Shown piece after piece: positions 44,423-52,558 of a stretch of 64,000 nucleotides of DNA. The notes under the pieces are model-generated. The model saw only the letters and a program-made list of their open reading frames with translations. It did not search any database and was not told where the DNA came from. The number at the start of each line of letters is the position of its first letter. Position 1 is the stretch's first letter. Source of the stretch: Methanoculleus bourgensis MS2 (GTDB lineage: Archaea > Halobacteriota > Methanomicrobia > Methanomicrobiales > Methanoculleaceae); NCBI RefSeq assembly GCF_000304355.2, contig NC_018227.2, positions 2,046,001 to 2,110,000 of the forward strand, in the 5' to 3' direction. The position numbers were made by a program, and so were the translations under genes.

Positions 44423-44977
44423 ATGGAGATACCCACCCCGGCCGAACTGCGGGAAAAGAGAATCCGTATGGGCTTAAAGCAGGCAGACGTGGCCCGTATG
44501 GCCGGAATCAGCCAGTCTATGGTCGCGCGGATCGAATCCGGCAGTGTGGACCCGAGGGTCAGCACGCTCGCGAGGATTGTGGAAGTCCTGCAGGCGGCGG
44601 AGCGCTCTGCGATCACGGCGGCCGATGTGATGACCTCACCTGTGTTCTCTGTCGCCCCTGATGAGCCCGTCAACCGCGCTGTCGAGATCATGGGCCAGAA
44701 CAGCATCTCCCAGTTGCCCGTGCTCGAGAAGGGGGTGCCTGTAGGCTGCATATCGGAATCGGCGATCATGAACGCCATGGAAGAGGGGGGGTTCCACCAG
44801 ACGCACCAGAAACTGGTACGGGACTGCATGGAGCCGGGTTTCCCGACGGTCCCCCCGACGGCACCCATTGATACGATTGTCCATCTCCTGCATCACAACC
44901 ATGCGGTCCTGGTACTCGAGAGGGGGAAGGTGCGTGGTGTCATCACCAAACACGACCTGATATCGCTGATAGCGTGA
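44423..44977 (+). CDS. XRE-type HTH plus paired CBS-domain regulator
   Basis: The 184-residue protein has an N-terminal helix-turn-helix (LREKRIRMGLKQADVARMAG, ISQSMVARIESG). Two CBS motifs follow (about 65-120 and 125-184: DVMTSPVFSVAPDEPVNRAV and CMEPGFPTVPPTAPIDTIV). CBS pairs bind adenosine nucleotides, so DNA binding may respond to energy charge. GTATAAGTG (44390-44398) lies about 30 nt upstream of the ATG, fitting a short or absent leader. It is convergent with tpiA (5-nt gap). Confidence 0.9.
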   Translation: MEIPTPAELREKRIRMGLKQADVARMAGISQSMVARIESGSVDPRVSTLARIVEVLQAAERSAITAADVMTSPVFSVAPDEPVNRAVEIMGQNSISQLPVLEKGVPVGCISESAIMNAMEEGGFHQTHQKLVRDCMEPGFPTVPPTAPIDTIVHLLHHNHAVLVLERGKVRGVITKHDLISLIA

Positions 44978-44982
44978 GACCT

Positions 44983-45657
44983 CTAGATCAGCGAGACAAG
45001 GTCCCGGAGAACCGCCTCGGGGTCGTCGGCTTTGACAACGCTTGACGCCAGCAGGACCCCGGAGGTTCCAAGGTCGACTGCTATTTTTACGCACTCGCCT
45101 GACTGGATCCCCGCCCCGGTCAGGACTCTCACGTCCGGGTTCACGGCCCTGACTGCGTTGACGGAGCGCTCGATGATCCCGGGGTCGGCCTTCGAGACCG
45201 AGACCCCACTCCCGATCAGCTCCGGGGGCTCGATCGCCACGTAGTCGGGCCGGAGCGCTGCTGCGGCGGCACTGGTGGAGTCGTTGTTCGTGCAGACGAC
45301 CGATTCAAGGCGGAGCCTCCGGGATGCCTGGACACAGGCGTCGATATCGGCCAGGGTGAGGCGGCGTTCGGAGTGGTTGATCAGGGTGCCGTGTGCGCCC
45401 GCCGCCCTGACCTCTTCAGGCAGAATATGGCCGGTATGGGCGCCGGGAGTGATCGCGTCGATATGCTGGGCATAGACCGGTATTGCATAGTGCTGGCTCA
45501 TCGGGCGGATCTCGGTGAAGACCGGCGCGATGCCGATGACAACCCCGCTCTCTCTCCCCACGGTCTCGGCCGCAGCGGCGATCCGGTGAGCGTTTTGGCC
45601 CATACCCTCATGGTAGGTCTTCAGATTGACCAGAATCAACGGTGAAACCATATCCAT
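44983..45657 (-). CDS. tpiA: Triosephosphate isomerase
   Basis: The 224-residue archaeal-type enzyme interconverts glyceraldehyde-3-phosphate and dihydroxyacetone phosphate. Motifs are NLKTYHEG (active Lys, ~11), INHSERRLT (catalytic His), [11 protein letters not shown] (catalytic Glu) and [10 protein letters not shown]. Its short length is typical of archaeal tetrameric forms. I start at MDMVSPL (45657); the frame to 45750 is not supported. Confidence 0.95.
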   Translation of the reverse strand: MDMVSPLILVNLKTYHEGMGQNAHRIAAAAETVGRESGVVIGIAPVFTEIRPMSQHYAIPVYAQHIDAITPGAHTGHILPEEVRAAGAHGTLINHSERRLTLADIDACVQASRRLRLESVVCTNNDSTSAAAAALRPDYVAIEPPELIGSGVSVSKADPGIIERSVNAVRAVNPDVRVLTGAGIQSGECVKIAVDLGTSGVLLASSVVKADDPEAVLRDLVSLI

Positions 45658-45998
45658 CACGTCTGCCTGATAGGTTGCTCCTCCCTGTATTAACTCTGAT
45701 GCAGGACGCTGTACACAATGCCGATGAGGCTGTGCCTCCCAGAGGATCAACTGATGAAGATCGAGAATCCGGCCGTCATTTCCTCATTTGAACCGATCTT
45801 GGGGCAATCTGTGGCTGGTACAAAAACTCTATGGGATGCAGAGCAGCCGCTGGACCAGGTACCTGTTCGCCCGGGTGAACCAGCTCCAGGCTGCCCACCT
45901 GGTGAAGCCCGGAGCCGGACTCTTCCTCTCTGTGGAATAGGGCGTTTTCATCAGTGCGACCTCTGCTCTGGGTGGATTTCGTGTGAAAGCAGTGCTGG
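45658..45998. other. Gene-free stretch before MITE-like copy 3
   Basis: No intact gene is visible. A frame near 45813-45941 (LYGMQSSRWTRYLFARVNQL) has coding-like base use and ends at TAG; it may be a gene remnant, but I cannot name it. Confidence 0.35.
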
Positions 45999-46576
45999 TG
46001 CATCGACTCCAAATAACCAATACACTCACAAGAAGCGATGACCGATCGGGTTTCGCCCGATCTTGATACTCGCGCGTCCCCGGTCACGTCTGGGCAGTTT
46101 TCCCCTGGGTATCACCATGCACTGCCCCCGCCCCCTCAGGGGGCGGGGGAGGAGGCCGGAGGCCGGGCGGGGTGGGGGCGACGAGGAGGAACCTACGAGT
46201 TCCGCCCTGTGCGGGGAGGGGGCGAGCCCCCTCCCCGGTCCCCACCCCCCGGGTGATAACCACCACGGTCCCCTGTCCGTGTGAGGCGGGGAACAGTCCA
46301 GATCTGGTATCCGGGCTTCGTCAGATCCGGGTTTCAAGCAATTGACTGGGATTCAGCAAAGGTTGAGACTCTCCGGTACCACCATGAGTGCATTGCCCCC
46401 ATGGTTGCGTTCGCGCCAATGGGGCGAGCTCCCTCCCCTACCCCCTTCCCTAAGGCGAAGAGTCACCACGGTCCACTGCCCGGGGAGAGCCCGGGGGAAT
46501 CCACCCCACCGGGTGGGGACGAGCACCTGAACCCGAACGGGGGGTCAACTGAGTCTGATAATTCGGAATCGGTGTA
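45999..46576 (+). mobile_element. MITE-like element, copy 3, with nested repeat
   Basis: The left end TGCATCGACTCCAAATAA (45999-46016) and right end TAATTCGGAATCGGTGTA (46559-46576) match copy 2, and outer bases extend the inverted repeat (GCTGG before, CCAGC after). The interior repeats the GATCGGG-TTTCG-CCCGATC hairpin (about 46040) and the GC-rich hairpin (46118-46150). It contains an extra ~130-bp segment (46275-46400) that recurs at 60005-60130, explaining its greater length. Confidence 0.6.
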
Positions 46577-46637
46577 CCAGCACCCCACCGGCATCCTCAA
46601 GAACAGGTTAATATAGCGTAAAGTTTCAGGGGAGAGT

Positions 46638-46901
46638 ATGGCCGCAAACAGGGAGGAGCAGCAGAACGTCATCGAGAAGGTCAGGGAAATCCTCTCGACC
46701 TACCACACCCGGGATGCCGTCCGCGAAGAACTGGAGTCGCTCGGCTTCGATGTCAGGGCGGAACATGGGGACGTCGTATCCCTGGAGAACACGCATGCTG
46801 AGATCTTTGTCCAGATCTTTGTAAACGACCGGGGCGATCTCTTCGACTCGCACGTCGTGACGTTCGATGAGCTCGAACTAAAACCACGGGCGAAAGACTG
46901 A
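46638..46901 (+). CDS. Hypothetical conserved-looking protein
   Basis: The 87-residue acidic protein has an N-terminal helical segment (REEQQNVIEKVREILSTYHT) and a C-terminal beta portion (FVQIFVNDRGDLFDSHVVTF). GGTTAATATAGCG (about 46605-46617) gives a TATA box ~27 nt before the ATG, and GGGGAGAG precedes it. Function unknown. It is convergent with PAN. Confidence 0.7.
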   Translation: MAANREEQQNVIEKVREILSTYHTRDAVREELESLGFDVRAEHGDVVSLENTHAEIFVQIFVNDRGDLFDSHVVTFDELELKPRAKD

Positions 46902-46949
46902 TCCTAAAAGCCCATCCCGTCGGGAGGATTCGCAGAAAAAGGGTGGTTT

Positions 46950-48188
46950 TCAGGCGAACATCTCGCCGTAGGTGGTGTGGAAATGGTGCTGGTCAAAATC
47001 AACCGAGAGTTTATCGATCGCCTTCATGAAATCCTCGTGACCGACCGTATCGTGCTCCATCCTGATGGCAAACATGCCCGCTTCCATGCATATCGCCCGG
47101 AGGTCTGCGCCGTTCTTGCCCTCAGTGAGCCGGGCCACCTCCGAGAGGTTGACATCCTCGCCAAGGTTCATGTTCTGGGTATGGATCTTTAGGATGGCGA
47201 GCCTTCCCTGATGGTCGGGGAGCGGTATCGCGATCATCCGGTCGAACCTGCCCGGGCGGAGAAGCGCACGGTCGAGGATGTCGATCCGGTTAGTCGCGGC
47301 GATGATCTTGACGTCGCCCCGGTTCTCGAACCCGTCCATCTCGGCCAGGAGCTGCATCAACGTCCTCTGGACCTCGCGGTCGCCCGACGTCGTCGAGTCA
47401 TTCCGGTGCGCGCCGATCGCATCGATCTCGTCGATGAAGATGATCGAAGGCGACTTCTGCTTCGCAAGGTCGAAGAGTTCCCTGACCAGGCGTGCCCCCT
47501 CACCGATGTATTTCTGCACCAGCTCCGAGCCGACCACGCGGAGGAAGTGCGCGTTCGTATGGTGGGCCACCGCCCGCGCAAGCAGAGTCTTCCCCGTGCC
47601 GGGCGGCCCGTGGAGCAGCACACCCTTCGGTGGGGAGATCCCGACCTTCTCGAAGAGGTGCGGTTTGGTCAGGGGGAGCTCGACCGCTTCCCTGACCTCC
47701 TCAATCTGCGCCTCAAGCCCGCCGATGTTCTCGTAGGTCTCCTCCGGAGAATCAACCAGTTCCATACCGTAGATCTGCGCGTCGTAACTTGTGGGGAGCA
47801 CATCCACGATGGCGAGGGACTGCTGATTGAGTGTGCACCGTACGCCGGGTTTGAGGAGATCAGGGTCGATAAGCTGCGATGTACGGACCAGGAACCGTGG
47901 CCCTGCGCTGCTTCGCACAATCACCCGGCTGTTGTCAATCACATCCGTTACCGTCCCGATCACGAGAGGAGGACTCCGGAGTTGTTCGATTTCACTCTTC
48001 AGTTTACGCAGTTCGCGTTCGTAGCGGATCTTCTGGGTCTCAATATATCGTTTCTCGGACTCCATCTGGCGAAACTGTTCGCGTAGCTCCAGGTTTCGGT
48101 TTTCGAGGTTAGTTATCCGTTCCAGGAGATACTGGTAGATGTCTTCACCGGTATCCTTCTCTGGTGCCTGCCGAGCGATATCTCCCAT
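46950..48188 (-). CDS. pan: Proteasome-activating nucleotidase (PAN)
   Basis: The 412-residue AAA+ unfoldase has an N-terminal coiled coil (about 18-75), an OB domain (~80-150), Walker [11 protein letters not shown] (~195), Walker [12 protein letters not shown] (~252) and a second region of homology with [10 protein letters not shown]. The hexamer feeds proteins into the 20S proteasome. Its C-terminus is EMFA, so the usual HbYX gate-opening tail is replaced by Met-Phe-Ala. GAGGAG and TATATAATT precede the ATG. It is divergent from MBF1. Confidence 0.95.
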   Translation of the reverse strand: MGDIARQAPEKDTGEDIYQYLLERITNLENRNLELREQFRQMESEKRYIETQKIRYERELRKLKSEIEQLRSPPLVIGTVTDVIDNSRVIVRSSAGPRFLVRTSQLIDPDLLKPGVRCTLNQQSLAIVDVLPTSYDAQIYGMELVDSPEETYENIGGLEAQIEEVREAVELPLTKPHLFEKVGISPPKGVLLHGPPGTGKTLLARAVAHHTNAHFLRVVGSELVQKYIGEGARLVRELFDLAKQKSPSIIFIDEIDAIGAHRNDSTTSGDREVQRTLMQLLAEMDGFENRGDVKIIAATNRIDILDRALLRPGRFDRMIAIPLPDHQGRLAILKIHTQNMNLGEDVNLSEVARLTEGKNGADLRAICMEAGMFAIRMEHDTVGHEDFMKAIDKLSVDFDQHHFHTTYGEMFA

Positions 48189-48245
48189 AGGTCTCCTCGA
48201 TTAATTATATAGGTTAAAATGAATATAAAGTTGTTTGCGAGACTT

Positions 48246-48731
48246 ATGCAGTGTGAACTATGCGGTGCTCCCATACAGGGATCACCGAAAACCATTCAGA
48301 TCGAGGGTGCAGAACTCCGTGTCTGCGTCCGATGTGCGAAACACGGTACAGAAGTCCAGCAATCGCGACAGAGGGTTGTCCAGAAAAAAACGGGCATCGC
48401 TGTCACGCAGACCAGAAGAAGGCCGCGGGACGTCTTTGACATGATGGAGGGAGAGATCGTCGAAGACTACGCCGACCGGATTCGTGTCGCCCGGGAAGAG
48501 AAGGAATGGTCCACCCTTGACCTTGCACAGGAAGTTAAGGAACGTGAGGTCCTGATCAAGAAGATCGAGAAGGGTGATCTCATCCCCGAAGACGATCTCC
48601 GGCGAAAACTTGAGAAAGCACTCGATATCAGGCTGATCGATTCAGCCGAAGATACCACTTCCACCGGCGGGCCGGGACGGGTGACCATGACCATCGGCGA
48701 CGTCATAGCGTTTCGGAAGGGCCGGAAGTAG
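48246..48731 (+). CDS. mbf1: Multiprotein bridging factor 1 homologue
   Basis: The 161-residue archaeal MBF1 has a zinc ribbon at the N-terminus (QCELCGAPI, then CVRCAKHG), a basic linker, and a helix-turn-helix (YADRIRVAREEKEWSTLDLA, then EREVLIKKIEKGDLIPE). It is thought to act as a transcriptional co-activator or ribosome-associated factor. ATG 48246 is chosen because homology begins at MQCELCG and AATATAAAG lies ~20 nt upstream. It shares a 57-bp promoter region with the divergent pan gene. Confidence 0.9.
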   Translation: MQCELCGAPIQGSPKTIQIEGAELRVCVRCAKHGTEVQQSRQRVVQKKTGIAVTQTRRRPRDVFDMMEGEIVEDYADRIRVAREEKEWSTLDLAQEVKEREVLIKKIEKGDLIPEDDLRRKLEKALDIRLIDSAEDTTSTGGPGRVTMTIGDVIAFRKGRK

Positions 48732-48743
48732 GGCCTTCCCCAT

Positions 48744-48790
48744 ACTTTTTTCCCCATGAAACGCTCATGAGGCTGCACAACGAGCCTCAT
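48744..48790 (+). terminator. Probable mbf1 terminator (T-run) and hairpin
   Basis: A CTTTTTT run at 48745-48751 just after the mbf1 stop fits archaeal oligo-T termination. A perfect 8-bp hairpin ATGAGGCT-8-AGCCTCAT follows (48767-48790). I see nothing else in 48791-48930. Confidence 0.5.
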
Positions 48791-48933
48791 CCCCGGGACT
48801 GTGGTTGGCATCGCGCCGGGGCCGGGGACCTTCTGTCCCCCCAGACCGGCGAGGAATCCAAGGAAGCGCGCACGCGGGTTTCATGGGGGCCGGGCTGACC
48901 CTGGATTTCCATCTCGCGCAACCTCCCGGCATC

Positions 48934-48946
48934 TTTTTATATAAGG
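48934..48946 (+). promoter_or_regulatory. TATA box of the aromatic amino-acid operon
   Basis: TTTTTATATAAGG is centred near 48940. Archaeal spacing puts transcription start at about 48966, exactly the ATG of the leader ORF, so the operon mRNA would begin with ~197 nt ahead of the first biosynthetic gene. Confidence 0.65.
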
Positions 48947-48965
48947 ACGCGTAACGATATACGCA

Positions 48966-49013
48966 ATGCAGGGTGAATGTTTTTTCGCCGGTGACTGCTT
49001 TTACCTCGGTTAA
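48966..49013 (+). CDS. Putative leader peptide 1 of the aromatic operon
   Basis: The 15-codon ORF encodes [15 protein letters not shown]: three Phe and one Tyr among 15 residues. Its ATG coincides with the predicted transcription start, so it would be translated from a leaderless mRNA. It precedes genes for Phe and Tyr synthesis. Such Phe/Tyr-containing leader ORFs are the sensing element of bacterial attenuators; here the role is inferred, and a chance ORF is possible. Confidence 0.4.
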   Translation: MQGECFFAGDCFYLG

Positions 49014-49113
49014 CGGAGTGGCCGCCCTCGCAGAAGCAACACGTCAGTTCTTAACCGCCGGTATCCGTGACTGCGGAGCGGCAGCGTTCTATCGCTATTT
49101 TACCCGGTTTTAA
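48973..49113 (+). CDS. Putative leader peptide 2, overlapping, ending FYRYFTRF
   Basis: In a second frame an ORF with possible GTG starts at 48973, 48991 or 49018 ends at TAA 49113. Its last eight codons are Phe-Tyr-Arg-Tyr-Phe-Thr-Arg-Phe, the densest aromatic run I noticed in any leader here. Codon use is not GC3-biased like normal genes, which fits a control peptide or non-coding sequence. No clear ribosome-binding site fixes the start. Confidence 0.35.
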   Translation: MNVFSPVTAFTSVNGVAALAEATRQFLTAGIRDCGAAAFYRYFTRF

Positions 49114-49153
49114 ACCATCCCGGAGACTGTATTCACTCGAAGATCCGGGGGAG
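49103..49153 (+). promoter_or_regulatory. RBS-covering hairpin with two alternative left arms
   Basis: CCCGGA (49119-49124) can pair with TCCGGG (49144-49149), which covers the start of the ribosome-binding site GGGGGAG (49147-49153) of the first biosynthetic gene. A second CCCGG at 49103-49107, inside the last codons of leader ORF 2, can compete for the same right arm. A ribosome stalled on FYRYFTRF would mask that competitor. Folding is by eye. Confidence 0.4.
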
Positions 49154-49162
49154 ATTGTGGTT

Positions 49163-49954
49163 ATGAGAGGAAAAGAGATTCGTCTGGAACGTATTATGGA
49201 TCGGAATACCGGCAGGACTATCATCGTGCCGCTTGACCACGGCGTGACGCTCGGCCCCATCCCGGGGCTGGTCGATGTTGGGAAGACTATCGACCTTGTC
49301 GCCGATGGCGGAGCAAACGCGGTGATCGGTCATCTGGGGCTTGCGCTGCACGGCCACCGTGGGCATGGGCGGGACGTCGGCCTTATCATGCACCTCTCGG
49401 CGAGCACCAGCATCGGCCCTGACCCGAACGACAAGGTGCTCGTAAACACCGTCACAAACGCCTTGAAGATGGGCGCCGACGGCGTCTCGGTGCATATCAA
49501 CGTCGGGGCCGACTCCGAAGCAAAGATGCTTGAGGACCTCGGCAGGGTCGCGGTCACGTGCATGGAGTGGGGGATGCCGCTCCTTGCGATGATGTACCCC
49601 CGGGGCCGGAAGGTCGCGGATGAGCACGAGGTCGAGAGTGTCAAGCTCGCCGCGCGGGTGGCGGCTGAACTCGGTGCAGATATCGTCAAGACCGTCTACA
49701 CCGGGGATCCGGACTCGTTCCGCGAGGTGACCCGGGGTTGCCCGGTGCCGGTCGTGGTCGCGGGTGGCTCAAAGACCGACGACCGCGCGATCCTCGACCT
49801 GGTGGAGGGCGCGATGGAGGGGGGTGCCGCCGGGATATCGATCGGGAGGAACGCCTTCCAGCACCCGGCGCCTGACCGCCTGATACGGGCCGCGGCGCTG
49901 ATCATCCATGAGGGACGGTCGGCAGAGGAAGCGGTAGAGATTCTTGAGATGTGA
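49163..49954 (+). CDS. aroA': 2-amino-3,7-dideoxy-D-threo-hept-6-ulosonate synthase, paralogue 1
   Basis: The 263-residue class I aldolase-like barrel catalyses the first committed step of the archaeal route to dehydroquinate, from L-aspartate semialdehyde and a 6-deoxy-5-ketofructose phosphate. Active-site positions visible are Asp in PLDHGV (~25), Tyr in MYPRG and the Schiff-base Lys in [16 protein letters not shown] lies 9 nt before ATG 49163, and the paralogue starts at the equivalent residue. It is the first gene of the eight-gene operon. FBP aldolases are close relatives, so one of the two paralogues could have that role. Confidence 0.88.
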   Translation: MRGKEIRLERIMDRNTGRTIIVPLDHGVTLGPIPGLVDVGKTIDLVADGGANAVIGHLGLALHGHRGHGRDVGLIMHLSASTSIGPDPNDKVLVNTVTNALKMGADGVSVHINVGADSEAKMLEDLGRVAVTCMEWGMPLLAMMYPRGRKVADEHEVESVKLAARVAAELGADIVKTVYTGDPDSFREVTRGCPVPVVVAGGSKTDDRAILDLVEGAMEGGAAGISIGRNAFQHPAPDRLIRAAALIIHEGRSAEEAVEILEM

Positions 49955-50742
49955 TGAAGATGATTGGAAAAGAGATCCGCCTGGAGCGGATAATGGACCG
50001 GAACACCGGTCGCGCCGTGATCATTCCGATGGATCACGGGTTTACCATGGGCCAGATCGAGGGGCTCCGCAACATGACGGGTATCGTCAGCGAGGTGAGC
50101 GAGGCCGGGGCGAACGCCATCGTGCTCCACAAGGGCATGGTGAAGGGAGGGCACCGGAAACGCGGAAAGGATATCGGTCTCATCGTGCACCTCTCCGCGA
50201 GCACGTCGATGAACCCTGACCCCAATGATAAGGTGCTCGTCTGCACCGTGGAGGAGGCGGTCGCGCTTGGCGCCGATGCAGTCTCCATCCACATCAACCT
50301 GGGCGCGCCGAACGAGTCACGGATGATCGAGTCTGCGGGCGCGGTGGTGCGGGACTGCAACCGCTGGGGGATGCCGCTCCTGATCATGATCTACCCCCGC
50401 GGCAAGGGGATCGACCCCACATCGCCACAGGCGATCGGGCACTGCGTCCGGGTCGCTGAGGAACTCGGGGCCGACCTGATCAAGACGACCTACACCGGGG
50501 ATCCGGCAACCTTCCGCCAGATCACTGAGGCCTGCTCGGTGCCGGTGATGATCGCCGGCGGCGAGAAGGGAGGGGATCTCGAGACGCTCACGACCATCAG
50601 GGATGCCATCGGTGCGGGCGCTGCCGGGGTCTGCATGGGAAGAAACGCCTTCCAGCGCGAAGACCCAGGTCGGTTCATCGGCTCGATCTGCCGGGTGGTG
50701 CATGAGGGTGCAAGCCCGGCCGATGCGCTGGAGCGTGAGTGA
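49954..50742 (+). CDS. ADH synthase family protein, paralogue 2
   Basis: The 262-residue protein is about half identical by eye to the preceding gene ([31 protein letters not shown]). It keeps the active-site residues (PMDHGF, IYPRG, LIKTTYTGD). It arose by tandem duplication. In methanogens this family includes both ADH synthase and a fructose-bisphosphate/6-deoxy-5-ketofructose phosphate aldolase, so the pair may supply and use the sugar precursor. Its start overlaps the upstream stop (TGATG). Confidence 0.85.
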   Translation: MKMIGKEIRLERIMDRNTGRAVIIPMDHGFTMGQIEGLRNMTGIVSEVSEAGANAIVLHKGMVKGGHRKRGKDIGLIVHLSASTSMNPDPNDKVLVCTVEEAVALGADAVSIHINLGAPNESRMIESAGAVVRDCNRWGMPLLIMIYPRGKGIDPTSPQAIGHCVRVAEELGADLIKTTYTGDPATFRQITEACSVPVMIAGGEKGGDLETLTTIRDAIGAGAAGVCMGRNAFQREDPGRFIGSICRVVHEGASPADALERE

Positions 50743-51728
50743 TGAAGCAGTTCTGGGTTGATATCAGGCCGTGGAGCAAGGACCTCGCGACCACCGCGAT
50801 CGAGAGCGGGGCTGACGCCCTGGTGGTGGACGACGCAGGGCGCGTGCGCGAACTCGGGCGGGTGACGACCGTTGCGAGAGAGGGCGACCTCGTCCCCGGA
50901 AAGGACGTCTTCGAGGTTGAGATCGTCGACAAGGCGACTGAGGAGGAGGCGCTCAGGCTCGCCAGCAGGGGCCGGGTCATCGTGCGGATGCGGGACTGGA
51001 CGGTCATCCCGCTTGAGAACCTCGTCGCACAATCCGACCGGATCATCGCCGCGGTCACGACCGCCGATGAAGCAGCGGTCGCCCTGAGCGTCCTCGAGCG
51101 CGGGGCGGCGGGCATCCTCCTCGCAACTGACGACCCGGCGGAGATCCGGCGTGTGGCGGGCGTGATCGCAGGTTCAGGCGCCGAGGTCGCCCTCGTCCCG
51201 TTCGAGGTGACCAGGATCGCCCCTGTCGGCATGGGGGACCGGGTCTGCGTGGATACCTGCTCCCTCCTCGCCGACGGGGAGGGGATGCTCGTCGGCAACA
51301 CCTCCTCGGCGTTCCTGATGGTGCACCCCGAGACCCTGGAGAACCCCTACGTGGCCCCGCGCCCGTTCCGGGTGAACGCCGGGGCGGTGCATGCCTACAC
51401 CCTCCTCCCTGACGGGAAGACCGCATACCTCGCCGACCTCGCGGTGGGTGACCGGGTGCTCATCGCCGAGCATACCGGCGCGACCCACGAGGCGGTCGTC
51501 GGCAGGGTGAAGATCGAGCGCCGTCCGCTCCTCCTCGTCGAGGCGAAGGCAGGTGACGCGAAGGTGAGCCTGGTCCTCCAGAACGCCGAGACCATCAGGC
51601 TTGTTGCGGAGGACGGCAGAGCGGTATCGGTCGTCGATCTAGCGGTGGGCGACCGGGTGCTCGGGAGCGTCGCGGAGGGCGGGCGGCACTTCGGCATCGC
51701 CGTCGCCGAGACCATCCTGGAGAAGTGA
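50742..51728 (+). CDS. aroB': 3-dehydroquinate synthase II (AroB')
   Basis: The 328-residue archaeal enzyme oxidatively deaminates and cyclises ADH to 3-dehydroquinate with NAD. It has the family start KQFWVDIRPWSKDLATTAIE, the central GDRVCVDTCSLLADGEGMLVG and NAGAVHAYTLLPDGKTAYL. It replaces bacterial AroB, as expected in a methanogen. The start ATG overlaps the preceding TGA by one base. Confidence 0.94.
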   Translation: MKQFWVDIRPWSKDLATTAIESGADALVVDDAGRVRELGRVTTVAREGDLVPGKDVFEVEIVDKATEEEALRLASRGRVIVRMRDWTVIPLENLVAQSDRIIAAVTTADEAAVALSVLERGAAGILLATDDPAEIRRVAGVIAGSGAEVALVPFEVTRIAPVGMGDRVCVDTCSLLADGEGMLVGNTSSAFLMVHPETLENPYVAPRPFRVNAGAVHAYTLLPDGKTAYLADLAVGDRVLIAEHTGATHEAVVGRVKIERRPLLLVEAKAGDAKVSLVLQNAETIRLVAEDGRAVSVVDLAVGDRVLGSVAEGGRHFGIAVAETILEK

Positions 51729-52558
51729 CGACGATGCTTGCAGGCATCATCGGCGGCACCGGGCAGATGGGGCGGTTCTTCGCCGGGGTCTTTCGGGCGG
51801 CCGGCTGGGACGTGATCGTCTCAGGGACAAAGACGCCCCTCACCAACCGTGACGTCGCGGAGATGGCTGACCTCGTCATGGTCTCGGTGCCGATCCGCGC
51901 CACCGTCGGGGTGATCCAGGAGGTTGCGGGGCTGCTCTCGGAGGAACAGGTCTTCTGCGACCTCACCTCCCTCAAGGTCGAACCGGTCCGGGCGATGCTT
52001 GCCTCCCGTGCTGAGGTGATCGGGCTCCACCCGATGTTCGGGCCGGGCGCCGTATCGCTCAGGGGCCAGACGATCGTCGCCACCCCGGCCAGGTGCGATC
52101 CCGCGACCCTCGAGGGGCTTCTTTCGGTCTTCCGCGACCAGGGCGCGGCGATCACCCTCTCGACACCGGAGGACCATGACCGGATGATGGCGGTGATCCA
52201 GGGCCTCACCCATTTCGGGACGCTCGCAAAGGCCGAGGCCATCCGCCGGACCGGCGCCGACGTGGATGAGACCCTCTCGTTCACAAGCCCCATCTACCGG
52301 ATCGAGATGGGGCTTGTCGGGCGACTCCTCGCCCAGGACGCGGGGCTCTACGGGGACATGCTCCTGATGAACCCGGCAGTCCCGGAGGTGCTTGCCGCGT
52401 TCGAGGATGCGGTCCGGACACTCCGGGCGATCGTGGAAGGCGGCGACGACGAGCAGTTCCGGGCGTTCTTTGCTGAGAATGCCGCCCACTACGCCTCATA
52501 TCTCGCGGCCGCGACAGAAGAGACCGACGACCTCATCAACCATGTGGTGATGAGATGA
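51725..52558 (+). CDS. tyrA: Prephenate dehydrogenase
   Basis: The 277-residue NAD-dependent enzyme makes 4-hydroxyphenylpyruvate for tyrosine. It has a Rossmann GIIGGTGQMGRFF (~7), VMVSVPI (~51), and the catalytic region GLHPMFGPG with the conserved His. It is a single-domain TyrA without fused chorismate mutase or ACT domain. GTGA overlap with aroB'; ATG 51734 is a possible later start. Confidence 0.92.
   Translation: MTTMLAGIIGGTGQMGRFFAGVFRAAGWDVIVSGTKTPLTNRDVAEMADLVMVSVPIRATVGVIQEVAGLLSEEQVFCDLTSLKVEPVRAMLASRAEVIGLHPMFGPGAVSLRGQTIVATPARCDPATLEGLLSVFRDQGAAITLSTPEDHDRMMAVIQGLTHFGTLAKAEAIRRTGADVDETLSFTSPIYRIEMGLVGRLLAQDAGLYGDMLLMNPAVPEVLAAFEDAVRTLRAIVEGGDDEQFRAFFAENAAHYASYLAAATEETDDLINHVVMR

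Noticed and set aside
45813-45941. Possible short gene with coding-like base use (LYGMQSSRWTRYLFARVNQL)
   Set aside because: No start signal or recognised family; kept only as a note in the gap description.
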